In this document: piece by piece, positions 7,537 through 16,767 of the stretch
Layout of the letters: the number at the start of each line of letters is the position of its first letter
Numbering within the stretch: position 1 is the first letter of the stretch
DNA from: Dehalococcoidia bacterium UBA2158
GTDB lineage: Bacteria; Chloroflexota; Dehalococcoidia; Lucifugimonadales; UBA3495
Assembly: GCA_002328185.1 (NCBI GenBank)
Contig: DCWQ01000059.1
Location: forward strand, 760-34,689
Direction: 5' to 3'
Length of the DNA: 33,930 bases
Made by a program: the position numbers and the translations under genes
Notes under the pieces: generated by a model
Databases searched by the model: none
Told to the model about the DNA's origin: nothing
Seen by the model: only the letters and a program-made list of their open reading frames with translations

Positions 7537-10500
7537 ATGGACCCATTAAAAGAACTGGCTAAGAAAGGCCTTTACTCGCCGGAGCAAGAACATGATGCTT
7601 GCGGCGTAGGCGTTGTCGCCAACATTAAGGGTCAGAAGACGCACCAGATCATTGATGAGGGTGTGCAGGTGCTGATCAACCTGGGCCACCGTGGTGCCGC
7701 CGGGCGTGATCCGGACACCGGTGACGGGGCCGGCATGTTGATACAAACTCCCACCAAATTATTTGAACGCGAAGCCGCCGCTCTGGGCATCGACCTGCCC
7801 GCTGCCGGCGAATACGGCGTGGGCATGGCCTTCATGCCACCCGAGGCCCAAGACAATTGCCGAGACCTGATCGGCGAGACGATCCAAGCCGAAGGACTGA
7901 AGGTCCTCGGCTGGCGCGACGTTCCCGTTGATCACTCCAAGATAGGCGAAGACGCTCGGGCTGCTTGCCCCCGCATCGCGCAGGTCTTCATCGGCATGGG
8001 ACCCGACATCAAAGACGCTGCCCATCTAGAGCGCAAGCTCTTTCTGGTCCGCAAGGTACTTGAGCATTCCGCGGGGGATTCAGGACTGACTGAAGACCAG
8101 GTGGACCGCTTTTACATCTGCAGCATGTCCTGCAACACCATCGTGTACAAGGGATTGCTGTTGGCCCATCAGATATCCGATTTCTATCTTGACCTGCAAG
8201 ACCAGGATGTGGTCAGCGCCTTTGCGCTGGTGCACTCGCGGTTCAGCACCAACACCCTTGGCAGTTGGCGGCTGGCCCACCCCTACCGGTACCTGGCCCA
8301 CAACGGTGAGATTAACACCCTCCGGGGTAACGTCAACTGGATGAACGCCCGGGAGGCCCAGTTCCAGTCACCGTTGTTCGGAGACGACATGGCCAAGATC
8401 GCCCCGGTGACCAACCCAGGCGACAGCGACACAGCCAGCCTGGACAACGCTCTGGAGCTGCTCCAGATGACGGGCCGCGACCTGGACCATGCGCTGCTGA
8501 TGCTCATTCCCGAAGCTTGGGACCAGCATGAGACCATGTCTCAAGAGAAGAAGGACTTCTACGAGTACCACTCCTCTCTGATGGAACCATGGGATGGTCC
8601 GGCCATGGTCGTGGCCTCCAACGGCAGCAGCATCTGCGCCCTGTTGGACCGGAACGGACTGCGCCCCTTCCGGTACTTGGTCACCAACGAAGACAAGTTG
8701 GTGATGGCCTCCGAGACCGGCGTCTTGGAAGTCCCGCCCGCCGACGTCAAATTCAAAGGACGGCTACAACCGGGGCGCATGTTCCTGGTCAGCTTGGAAG
8801 AAGGCCGGATCATCGGCGACGAAGAGTTGAAGCACAGCCTGGCCTCGAGTAACCCTTACGGCCAGTGGTTGAAAGACAATAAAATCACCCTGGACGACCT
8901 GCCTGCTGCCACGGAAGCCCCGTCCATGGACTCGGCGGAACTGGTTCGGCTCCAGCAGACGTTCGGTTATAGTATAGAAGAGATTCGCATGCTCACCACG
9001 GTCATGGCCGAGAGGGGTACCGAAGCTATCGGCTCCATGGGGAACGATGCTCCTCTGGCCGTTCTTTCCGACCAGAACCAGGTCCTCTACAACTACTTCA
9101 AGCAGCTTTTTGCCCAGGTGACCAACCCGCCTTTGGACGCCATTCGCGAGGAACTGGTCACTTCGTTGGGCGCGTTTGTTGGCAGCGAGCAGAACCTGTT
9201 CGATGAGACTCCGGAACACTGCCGCCAGCTGAGACTGAAATCGCCCATCATCTCCGACTTGGAACTGGCCCAGATCAAAGCCATGAACCTCGACGGACTT
9301 CGCACCGGCGCCCTGTCGGCGCTCTATGACACCGAGGCTGGAGAAGGCGCACTCAAGAAAGCATTGGACGGACTCCGGAAGCAGGCCTCCCAGTCCATTG
9401 AGTCCGGCTGCTCGATAATCGTACTTTCGGACCGTGGCGCGGACAGCCGCTGGGCGCCAATACCCAGTTTGCTCACCGTTTCGGCGGTCCACCATCAGCT
9501 CATCCGGCAAGGCACCCGCACCAAGGTCGCTCTGGTCTTGGAGTCGGGCGACGCCAGGGAAGTCCACCACTTTGCATTGCTCGTCGGATACGGCGCCGGC
9601 GCCATCAACCCATACCTGGCTTTGGCCACGGTCCGGGAACTGGCTGAGACCGGCCAGATAAATGGCACCGAACCGGAATACGCTCAGAAGAATTTCATCA
9701 AGGCCAACGAGAAAGGTCTGTTGAAAGTGATGTCCAAGATGGGCATCTCCACGGTCCAAAGCTACCGTGGCGCGCAAATATTCGAGGCAGTGGGCCTGAA
9801 CCAAGAACTGATCGACGAGTATTTCACCTGGACCCCGTCGCGGGTGGGTGGTATCGGCCTAGATGGCATAGAACGCGAAGCTACTGAGCGCCACAACCGG
9901 GCCTTTGGGTCAACCGAGATACCAGCCGAGCGTGGCCTGCAACAAGGCGGCGCTTACCAGTGGCGGAGAGGTGAGGAAGTCCACCAATGGGATCCTGAAG
10001 CCATCTCCGCATTGCAATATGCCGCCCGGACCGAAAACTGGAACGCTTATAAACAATTCAGCCGCCATTCCGACGACCAGACCCGGAGATTGGCGACATT
10101 GCGCGGCCTGTTGGGATTCAAGCAGGACCGGATCCCGGTGCCCATCGACGAGGTGGAACCGGCGACCGAGATCGTGAAACGGTTCGCCACCGGCGCGGCG
10201 TCACTGGGTTCCATCAGCCGGGAAGCCCACGAAACCATGGCCATCGCCATGAACCGGATGGCCGCCCGCAGCAACACCGGAGAGGGCGGGGAGGACTATC
10301 GGCGTTACTGGCTGGATGAGAACGGCGACGACCGCAGCAGCGCCATCAAACAGGTGGCCTCGGGCCGGTTCGGCGTTACCGCCAACTACCTGATCAACGC
10401 AACAGACCTGCAGATCAAGATGGCCCAGGGTTCTAAACCCGGAGAGGGCGGACAGTTGCCCGGCCACAAGATCGATGAATATATCGGTTGGGTGAGGAAG

Positions 10501-12099
10501 ACCACACCTGGCGTTGAGTTGATCTCGCCGCCGCCCCATCACGACATCTATTCCATCGAAGACCTGGCCCAGTTGATCCACGATTTAAAGAATATCAACC
10601 CCGACGCGAGGATCCACGTGAAGCTGGTAGCGGAGGTTGGCGTTGGCACCATCGCGGCCGGAGTTGCCAAGGGCCATGCCGACGTTGTGCTGATCAGCGG
10701 CCACGACGGCGGCACCGGTGCGTCTCCTGAGTCGTCCATCAAGCACGCGGGACTGCCCTGGGAACTGGGCGTCGCCGAGACCCAGCAGGTGCTGGTGGCC
10801 AACGGACTGCGGAGCCGAATCGTGCTCCAGACCGACGGCCAGCTCAAGACAGGCCGGGATGCAGTTATCGCCACCCTTTTGGGCGCGGAAGAATTTGGAT
10901 TCGCCACCTCGGCTTTGGTGGTCAGCGGCTGTATCATGCTGCGGAAGTGTCACATGAACACCTGCTCGGTGGGCGTCGCGACCCAAGACCCGGAGCTGCG
11001 CAGGCAGTTTGCCGGCAAACCTGAGCACCTGGTCACCTACTTCACCTTCGTGGCCGAAGAGATGCGGGAGATCATGGCCGAACTGGGCTTTCGGACCGTC
11101 GCCGAGATGATCGGCCGGACGGATGTCCTCCATTACCAGGACGCGGACGACCACTGGAAGGCTGAGGGGTTGGATTTCGCCCGACTTCTGCACCGCCAGG
11201 AATCCAGCGACCCCAATGAGCCGGTCTACTGTGACCGTGAGCAGGATCATGGCTTGGACAAGGCCCTCGACCACCAGCTGATCGCCCAGACCAAACCGGC
11301 TCTGGATGAAAGAAAGAGCGTCGAGATTGACCTGCCGATACACAACTCGAACCGGACCGTCGGCGCCATGCTCAGCGGTAAGGTCGCCAAGGCCTTCGGC
11401 GAGGATGGGTTGCCCAACGACACCATCAACATCAAATTGACCGGGTCAGCGGGACAAAGCTTCGGCGCTTTCCTGGCCCGGGGCATCAACGTTAACCTAG
11501 TGGGAGACACCAACGACTATATGGGCAAGGGGATGTCGGGAGGCCGCATAGTGGTCTGCCCCCATCCTGAAGCGTCATTCGTGCCTGAAGAGAACATCAT
11601 CATCGGCAACGTAGCCATGTACGGGGCCACCGGCGGCGAGGTGTTCATCCGCGGCATGGCCGGCGAGCGGTTCTGTGTCCGCAACAGCGGAGTCAAGACC
11701 GTGGTTGAGGCCGTGGGAGACCACGGTTGTGAATATATGACCGGCGGCGTGGCAGTGGTTCTTGGGCCCACCGGCCGCAACTTCGGCGCTGGAATGAGCG
11801 GCGGAATAGCCTTCGTTTATGACAAAGATGACTGTCTGGGAATCTCCTTCAATGACGGAATGGCCGACATGGAGCAGGTCACCGACCCCGGAGACGTAGC
11901 AATCCTCAAAGGGCTGATTGAAGACCACAAGAAGTATACCGGCAGTACCCCGGCGACGGAGATTCTCGCCGATTGGGATGCGGCTTTGAAGCGGTTCAAA
12001 AAAATCATGCCCAGAGACTACCGCCGGGTATTGGAAGAGCGGAAACACAGGGCCGAGGAGGGTACGGAACGGGAACTGGAAGCGGTCGGCAATGGGTAA
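7537..12099 (+). CDS. gltB: glutamate synthase large (alpha) subunit
   Basis: GltB makes two glutamates from glutamine and 2-oxoglutarate. The 1520-residue protein has the full layout. First is an N-terminal glutaminase (Ntn) domain whose catalytic residue is Cys22 in EHDACGVG, so a 21-residue propeptide should be removed. Then come a central domain (about 460-760), an FMN-binding synthase domain (about 840-1210) with the 3Fe-4S cysteines Cys1132, Cys1138 and Cys1143, and a C-terminal beta-helix (GXGXG) domain from about 1270. The start has only a weak AAAGG upstream. The stop overlaps the gltD start by eight bases, so translation is coupled. No truncation or frameshift is seen. Confidence 0.98.
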   Translation: MDPLKELAKKGLYSPEQEHDACGVGVVANIKGQKTHQIIDEGVQVLINLGHRGAAGRDPDTGDGAGMLIQTPTKLFEREAAALGIDLPAAGEYGVGMAFMPPEAQDNCRDLIGETIQAEGLKVLGWRDVPVDHSKIGEDARAACPRIAQVFIGMGPDIKDAAHLERKLFLVRKVLEHSAGDSGLTEDQVDRFYICSMSCNTIVYKGLLLAHQISDFYLDLQDQDVVSAFALVHSRFSTNTLGSWRLAHPYRYLAHNGEINTLRGNVNWMNAREAQFQSPLFGDDMAKIAPVTNPGDSDTASLDNALELLQMTGRDLDHALLMLIPEAWDQHETMSQEKKDFYEYHSSLMEPWDGPAMVVASNGSSICALLDRNGLRPFRYLVTNEDKLVMASETGVLEVPPADVKFKGRLQPGRMFLVSLEEGRIIGDEELKHSLASSNPYGQWLKDNKITLDDLPAATEAPSMDSAELVRLQQTFGYSIEEIRMLTTVMAERGTEAIGSMGNDAPLAVLSDQNQVLYNYFKQLFAQVTNPPLDAIREELVTSLGAFVGSEQNLFDETPEHCRQLRLKSPIISDLELAQIKAMNLDGLRTGALSALYDTEAGEGALKKALDGLRKQASQSIESGCSIIVLSDRGADSRWAPIPSLLTVSAVHHQLIRQGTRTKVALVLESGDAREVHHFALLVGYGAGAINPYLALATVRELAETGQINGTEPEYAQKNFIKANEKGLLKVMSKMGISTVQSYRGAQIFEAVGLNQELIDEYFTWTPSRVGGIGLDGIEREATERHNRAFGSTEIPAERGLQQGGAYQWRRGEEVHQWDPEAISALQYAARTENWNAYKQFSRHSDDQTRRLATLRGLLGFKQDRIPVPIDEVEPATEIVKRFATGAASLGSISREAHETMAIAMNRMAARSNTGEGGEDYRRYWLDENGDDRSSAIKQVASGRFGVTANYLINATDLQIKMAQGSKPGEGGQLPGHKIDEYIGWVRKTTPGVELISPPPHHDIYSIEDLAQLIHDLKNINPDARIHVKLVAEVGVGTIAAGVAKGHADVVLISGHDGGTGASPESSIKHAGLPWELGVAETQQVLVANGLRSRIVLQTDGQLKTGRDAVIATLLGAEEFGFATSALVVSGCIMLRKCHMNTCSVGVATQDPELRRQFAGKPEHLVTYFTFVAEEMREIMAELGFRTVAEMIGRTDVLHYQDADDHWKAEGLDFARLLHRQESSDPNEPVYCDREQDHGLDKALDHQLIAQTKPALDERKSVEIDLPIHNSNRTVGAMLSGKVAKAFGEDGLPNDTINIKLTGSAGQSFGAFLARGINVNLVGDTNDYMGKGMSGGRIVVCPHPEASFVPEENIIIGNVAMYGATGGEVFIRGMAGERFCVRNSGVKTVVEAVGDHGCEYMTGGVAVVLGPTGRNFGAGMSGGIAFVYDKDDCLGISFNDGMADMEQVTDPGDVAILKGLIEDHKKYTGSTPATEILADWDAALKRFKKIMPRDYRRVLEERKHRAEEGTERELEAVGNG

Positions 12100-13552
12100 A
12101 CCGACAGGCTTCATAGAATCCGGCCGGCAACCCCCCGAACGGCGCCCGGTAGCAGACAGAAAAGGCGACTACCGCGAGTTCTACCAACCTTGGGGCGAAG
12201 AGAAAGCCAAGGAGCAGGGCTCTCGTTGCATGGACTGCGCCGTGCCTTTCTGCCACATGGGCTGTCCCCTCGGCAACGTCATCCCCGAGTTCAATCACCA
12301 GGTCTATAAGGGCGATTGGCAAGGGGCGCTTGAGACGCTGCTTTCCACCAATAATTTCCCCGAGTTCACCGGACGCGTTTGCCCCGCTCCCTGCGAGACC
12401 AGTTGTGTCCTGAGCATCAACTCGGACCCGGTCACCATCGAGTACATCGAGAAAGAGATCGTCGAGCGTGGCTACGAAAATGGCTGGATCAAGGCAGCGC
12501 CGCCCGCCAACCGGACCGGCAAGAAGGTTGCCGTGGTTGGGTCAGGCCCCGCCGGTCTGGCGGCCGCCCAGCAACTGAACCGCGCCGGGCACTTGGTGAC
12601 GGTCATCGAGCGCGCCGGATATATCGGCGGACTGCTCACGCTCGGCATCCCTGAATTCAAGCTCGAAAAAGGCGTTGTCCAACGCCGCGTCGACCTCATG
12701 GCCGAGGAAAACATCATCTTCCTCACCAACACCAACGTCGGCGTCGACTACCCGGTGGACCGCCTGCTCGCTGAATTCGACGCGGTCTGCTTGGCCATTG
12801 GTTCCACTCAGGCCAGAGATCTGGACGTTCCTGGACGTGAGTTAGCGGGAGTCCACCTGGCTATGGACTACCTTGCGCAACAGAACCGGGTTTTGTCCGG
12901 CGAGGAAATTTCTGGTGATGAGCGCATAGAAGCAGAAGGCAAACGGGTGGTCATCCTTGGCGGCGGCGACACTGGAGCCGACTGCCTGGGCACGGCGATT
13001 CGGCAGGGCGCCGAGGTGGTGCACCAACTGGAGCTGCTGGACGAGCCCCCTGAACAGAGACCCGGCAATAACCCATGGCCCCAGTGGCCCAAAGTCCTCA
13101 GGTCGTCTCCGGCCCACGAAGAGGGCGGCATCCGAGACTATTCCGTGCTGACCAAATCGTTCACCGGAAGCAACGGCAAATTGGAGAAGCTGCACGCCGT
13201 GCGGGTCGAGTGGAAAGAAGGCGTCAACTGTGGGCGTCCGTCCATGGAAGAGATCCCCGGCAGCGAGTTTGAGATCGAGACTGAATTGACCCTGCTGGCC
13301 ATGGGGTTTTTGCACCCGGAACAGGGCGGAATACTGGCTCAGATCGGCGTTGATCTGGATGGCCGAGGCAACGTCGCCGTTGACGGCAACCGCATGAGTA
13401 GTGTCCCCAAAGTATTCGCAGCTGGTGACGCCGCCAGAGGTCAATCGCTGGTGGTCTGGGCCATCTCCGAAGGCCGGGAAACCGCCCGGGCCATGGACCT
13501 CTTCCTCATGGGAGAGACCTCCCTACCCCACTCACTGCCGGAGCACGGTTAA
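12092..13552 (+). CDS. gltD: glutamate synthase small (beta) subunit
   Basis: GltD takes electrons from NADPH through FAD and passes them by 4Fe-4S clusters to GltB. The N-terminal iron-sulphur region has Cys46, Cys49, Cys54 and Cys58, and a second set Cys97, Cys101 and Cys105. The FAD-binding GSGPAG is at residues 150-155, the NADPH-binding GGGDTGADC motif near 290, and the C-terminal FAD site VFAAGDAARGQSLVVWAISEGR near 447-468. Length 486 is typical. The ATG lies inside the end of gltB (eight-base overlap), the classical gltBD arrangement. No clear terminator follows; the next 500 bases are repeat-rich spacer. Confidence 0.97.
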   Translation: MGKPTGFIESGRQPPERRPVADRKGDYREFYQPWGEEKAKEQGSRCMDCAVPFCHMGCPLGNVIPEFNHQVYKGDWQGALETLLSTNNFPEFTGRVCPAPCETSCVLSINSDPVTIEYIEKEIVERGYENGWIKAAPPANRTGKKVAVVGSGPAGLAAAQQLNRAGHLVTVIERAGYIGGLLTLGIPEFKLEKGVVQRRVDLMAEENIIFLTNTNVGVDYPVDRLLAEFDAVCLAIGSTQARDLDVPGRELAGVHLAMDYLAQQNRVLSGEEISGDERIEAEGKRVVILGGGDTGADCLGTAIRQGAEVVHQLELLDEPPEQRPGNNPWPQWPKVLRSSPAHEEGGIRDYSVLTKSFTGSNGKLEKLHAVRVEWKEGVNCGRPSMEEIPGSEFEIETELTLLAMGFLHPEQGGILAQIGVDLDGRGNVAVDGNRMSSVPKVFAAGDAARGQSLVVWAISEGRETARAMDLFLMGETSLPHSLPEHG

Positions 13553-13708
13553 GCCCGCCGAAAGACCGGTAAGACCAGGGATCCCAACCTTCATCTCCGA
13601 TTACGTCGAGAGCCTCGACTCCGTCGGGCCTAACCTTCTCTCTCCAGGGAGAAGGAACAGCAGCCCCTCCCCCAACACAGTTTTCCTTATCGAGTTGGGC
13701 CCATGCGC

Positions 13709-13803
13709 ATGTCACCCTGAGCGAACCGTGGGGTCTCTTCGCCCTCGACCAGTCATTGCGATCTGGCAACGAGATTCCTCGGCTGACGCCTCGGCATGAC
13801 AGA
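13709..13803. repeat. palindromic intergenic repeat, copy 1
   Basis: It begins ATGTCACCCTGAGCGA and ends GGCATGACAG, so the two ends are inverted repeats of TGTCA. The TCACCCTGAGCGAA core is a familiar intergenic repeat in many bacteria. The interior is degraded relative to copy 2. Confidence 0.7.
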
Positions 13804-13885
13804 ATTGAGAAAAGGAGCTGGCGCGAAGGAAACGGACAACAATATCAGCCCTAACAAGGCCCTAATTCGAGCGCCCATCCCCATA

Positions 13886-13970
13886 TGTCACCCTGAGCGA
13901 AGCGAAAGGTCTGCCAAGGCGATGATTGGAAAATTCTTCGTCGGCCTTCGGCGTTCCTCAGAATGACAGG
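13886..13970. repeat. palindromic intergenic repeat, copy 2
   Basis: It begins TGTCACCCTGAGCGAAGCGA and ends CCTCAGAATGACAGG. The ends are inverted repeats (TGTCAYYCTGAG). Length about 85, no coding capacity, MITE- or REP-like. Confidence 0.75.
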
Positions 13971-14061
13971 GCTTGGAGCCTGCCGCCTTGCGATGAGGAA
14001 GGGTGCCGGCCCTACGTTCCCGGTATGCGGATCCTGCAGGCCGACTCAGGGGAATTGAGGG

Positions 14062-15111
14062 CTAACTGTTGGGAGAGAAAAGCCGGAACACTTCAGTGGA
14101 CTTGGAGACGTTGACGATCACTCGCACTCTCAAGTTACCGTCTTCCTGACGCACGCCTAGGTCTTCGAAATCGTGGGAGCTACTCAGGTCCTCCAATGCC
14201 TCGATAGCCCGCTGCATGACGGATGCGGCTTCGTCTTGGCCGGTGAAGCCGATGAGGGAGTGGAAGACCACCAAGTCGCCGGACAATATATCGGCGGTGA
14301 CCACGACTCCGGTGCAGCCAGGCAACCCTTGCATATCGGTGAACAATGGCAGCGTCTCGCATTCGGACAGCACCACACCCGCGAAGCCCGATGGCACGTC
14401 TCCTAGCAGATCGGCTAGGCCAGCCGTGTCGAGTAGTGCGGAAGACCAGCCATCAAAGGCGTCTATAGAGCCTTCTACCACCGCTCTCACCTCTTCTGCC
14501 GAGAGTCCTTGGCCAGAAGCCGCGACGCCGGTCGACTCATCTGCCGTTGCCATAGCAAGAACTGTTCCCAGAGCGTTGATCCTCCAAACGTCGTGCCCTT
14601 CATAGGTGGTTGGGCCGTCTCCGCCCAGTTGCAGGCCAAAGCCGCCGGCCAGCCGGAGAATATCCCCGATGGCATAGTTGCTCTGGAAGGGAGAGATCAC
14701 GCTGAGGGTCTGAAAGTCCGTGGCCACGGCGATGCTATCGACCAGTCCGGCGGCAATGGAAGGCAATGCCCTGTCCATACCCAGAATCTCGGGGCTGATC
14801 AGTGAGACCAGGGTGTCGTTGGACCGCAAGAACTCCATGTCCAGGAAGATCGTGGAACTGAAGTTCTCCGGGACCAGCGAAAGCAGATTGGTCAGTTGGG
14901 CCAGACGCTCCGGGTTAGCCGGAGGGACCATCGCGCCGGCGAAGTCTTCATACGGTATGGGAGTGGGAGTGGGAGTGGGAGTTGGAACGGCGGTCGGCTC
15001 GTCAGTGGTCTGCGGGGCCGATGTTTCGAGCACGGTCTCTGAGGCGCATGCAGCCAGAATGAAGACCGCCACTACAGTCGCCAAGACGCCGGCAGCGCGC
15101 TTTTTGTTCAA
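14062..15111 (-). CDS. lipoprotein, paralogue-like to the DUF3105 lipoprotein N-domain
   Basis: Reading from a TTG at 15111 gives 349 residues with a textbook lipoprotein signal: MNKKR, a hydrophobic stretch and LAAC with Cys22 as the lipidation site. The longer frame to 15231 lies inside pyk and would bury the signal, so TTG is preferred. After the Cys comes a linker with Pro-Thr repeats (about 42-52, from a hexanucleotide repeat), then a domain of about 290 residues. SLVPENF, YEGHDVW, the AFDGWSSALLDT region and the closing EDGNLRVRVIV strand align in order with the lipoprotein at 5546-7057. It lacks DUF3105. Function is unknown; the fold may be DUF3352-like (inference). It starts four bases after the pyk stop and is probably cotranscribed with it. 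Confidence 0.8.
   Translation of the reverse strand: MNKKRAAGVLATVVAVFILAACASETVLETSAPQTTDEPTAVPTPTPTPTPIPYEDFAGAMVPPANPERLAQLTNLLSLVPENFSSTIFLDMEFLRSNDTLVSLISPEILGMDRALPSIAAGLVDSIAVATDFQTLSVISPFQSNYAIGDILRLAGGFGLQLGGDGPTTYEGHDVWRINALGTVLAMATADESTGVAASGQGLSAEEVRAVVEGSIDAFDGWSSALLDTAGLADLLGDVPSGFAGVVLSECETLPLFTDMQGLPGCTGVVVTADILSGDLVVFHSLIGFTGQDEAASVMQRAIEALEDLSSSHDFEDLGVRQEDGNLRVRVIVNVSKSTEVFRLFSPNS
14959..14983. repeat. hexanucleotide repeat in lipoprotein linker
   Basis: About four units of GGAGTG on the plus strand encode alternating Pro-Thr on the minus strand. Six-base units keep the frame, so copy change would only alter linker length. Confidence 0.7.
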
Positions 15112-15115
15112 GAGC

Positions 15116-16558
15116 CTAAATCTGAGTAACGGCGGCGCGCTCTTCTTTGTCGTGGGCCAGGTACTCCCGCATGTCCAGCACCTGGACGGCGTTGGTGGTG
15201 CCCGATACCCCCGGCGAGAAGCCGTGGACAATCGTTACCACGTCGGTCTCCTCGATGGTGCCGCCGTCCAAACCAGCCTGAATGACTGAAGCCACCAGTC
15301 CGGCTACGTCTCGTTGCGGCGGAATAACGCCGCCCGGGCGGATGCCCCATCCCATGCAAAGTTTCTGAAGCACGGCGGCGTCGTGGGAAAAAGCGATGAC
15401 GTCGGCGTCGGGACGGAACCTGGCAAGTTCAAAAGCAGCCCTCCCGGTGCTGGTCACCACCACCGGTTTGGAACCCAGGGAACGCACCAGCCGCGCCGCG
15501 GCGGACGTTATGGCCTGGGTCCGGTCTCTGGACCCCAGGTCACTGAAGTAGGGGTAGATGGTCTCGGTCTCTTTGACGGTGGCGTCGGCCATGTCGAAGG
15601 CTTCCAGAGGGTGCTGGCCGACGGCCGTCTCATCGGAGAGCATGACGGCGTCGCAGCGGTCCAGAACGGCGTTGGTCACGTCGGAGATCTCAGCCCTAGT
15701 CGGCGCCGGAGCAACCACCATTGACCAGAGCATCTGAGTGGCGATCACCGAGACTTTGCCAGCCTCGTTGGACTTGGCCACCAATTGTTTCTGGACGATG
15801 GGTACCCGTTCCATGGGAATCTCCACACCCAGGTCGCCCCTGGCCACCATGATGCCGTCGACCTCGGGAAGGATGGAGTCGATATTGTCGACGCCCTCGC
15901 CTCGTTCCAGCTTGGCCATGACTAAGGCCTTGCTGCCGGCGGCGTTCAGGTGCTCCCGGGCGTAGAAGATATCTTCGGCGGTGCGTACGAACGAGAGGCC
16001 CACCCAATCGACGTTATGCTCGACGCCGAATTGTAGGGCGACTTTGTCCCGCTCGGTCAAGACCGGGTCGTCGATGGGAACGCCGGGAAGGTTCACGCCT
16101 TTGTAGGACGAGACAACACCGGATGAAAGGACCGTGGCATCCACCCTCGTGGGACTGGCTGCCGTGACGGCCAGGCGGACCGTGCCGTCGGCGATGAAGA
16201 TGTTGTGGCCCGCAGCGATGTTTCTAAATGCCCCAGGCTGAGGAAACGGCAACATGCCGGGTTCGTTGGTTTCGGCCTCCGGGACCAGGCTGATGTTGTC
16301 GCCGGGGTTCAGCAGTACCGGTTCTTTCAGTGTGCCCAGTCGCAACTTGATGCCGCCCAAGTCCTGGAGGATGGCCACCGGCCGCCTGTGTTTCTGGGAG
16401 ATGCGCCGGATGTCGGAGATCACTTTGGCGTGTTCATCCAGTGTCCCGTGGGAGAAATTCAGGCGGGCGCAGTCGATGCCCCTGTGGATGAGCTGGTCCA
16501 GCATTTCCGGCCTGCTGGAGGCCGGGCCGATGGTGACCATTATCTTTGTCTTGCGCAT
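15116..16558 (-). CDS. pyk: pyruvate kinase
   Basis: Pyruvate kinase converts phosphoenolpyruvate and ADP to pyruvate and ATP. The 480-residue protein starts MRKTKIMVTIGPASS, has NFSHGT near residue 37, the catalytic-lysine region ALVMAKLERGEGVDNID, the Mg-binding MVARGDLGVEIP and the PTRAEISDVTNAVLDRCDAVMLSDETA block. The C-terminal effector domain ends at residue 480; there is no added PEP-utilizer domain. The ATG at 16558 follows a GAGG site eight bases upstream; a longer frame to 16597 gives an atypical N-terminus. The usual ATQMLES reads ATQMLWS here. It precedes the lipoprotein gene by four bases. No clear promoter was seen in 16559-16692. Confidence 0.96.
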   Translation of the reverse strand: MRKTKIMVTIGPASSRPEMLDQLIHRGIDCARLNFSHGTLDEHAKVISDIRRISQKHRRPVAILQDLGGIKLRLGTLKEPVLLNPGDNISLVPEAETNEPGMLPFPQPGAFRNIAAGHNIFIADGTVRLAVTAASPTRVDATVLSSGVVSSYKGVNLPGVPIDDPVLTERDKVALQFGVEHNVDWVGLSFVRTAEDIFYAREHLNAAGSKALVMAKLERGEGVDNIDSILPEVDGIMVARGDLGVEIPMERVPIVQKQLVAKSNEAGKVSVIATQMLWSMVVAPAPTRAEISDVTNAVLDRCDAVMLSDETAVGQHPLEAFDMADATVKETETIYPYFSDLGSRDRTQAITSAAARLVRSLGSKPVVVTSTGRAAFELARFRPDADVIAFSHDAAVLQKLCMGWGIRPGGVIPPQRDVAGLVASVIQAGLDGGTIEETDVVTIVHGFSPGVSGTTNAVQVLDMREYLAHDKEERAAVTQI

Positions 16559-16692
16559 GGTGACTGCCTCATTTAGCTTGAGCGGGGTATACGACAAGGC
16601 TCAAACTGCGACGCTACGGTGTTAATTTTTTCACTTATTGAAATATAACAGACCGGCAAATAGTCTACGAACCGATAGCCCTCAGGGATTCA

Positions 16693-16727
16693 CAACAAAA
16701 AGGGCGTCCCAATTCATCGGGACGCCC
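16693..16727 (-). terminator. terminator after the flavin monooxygenase gene
   Basis: On the minus strand GGGCGTCCC (16719-16727) pairs with GGGACGCCC (16702-16710) around an eight-base loop and is followed by a T run (TTTTTGTTG). It is a good rho-independent terminator for the gene at 16768, insulating pyk. Confidence 0.88.
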
Positions 16728-16767
16728 CTAACTGAAAGCTGATAGCAGAGTGCTGACAGCTAATTGG

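Larger units (their letters stand above)
13553..14061. other. repeat-rich spacer between convergent gltD and lipoprotein gene
   Basis: No gene is supported here. It contains a relic of a pyrimidine-rich hairpin repeat (13631-13655: CCTTCTC with GGAGAAGG) and two copies of a palindromic repeat listed separately. Short open frames in it are repeat-derived. Confidence 0.6.

Noticed and set aside
8764..9804. 346-codon open frame on the minus strand
   Set aside because: Antisense to the intact gltB reading frame; its protein has no domain.
10585..11343. 252-codon open frame on the minus strand
   Set aside because: Antisense shadow inside gltB; no ribosome site or domain.
13553..14061. CRISPR array in the repeat-rich spacer
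   Set aside because: Only two repeat copies, irregular spacing and no equal spacers; they are palindromic intergenic repeats.
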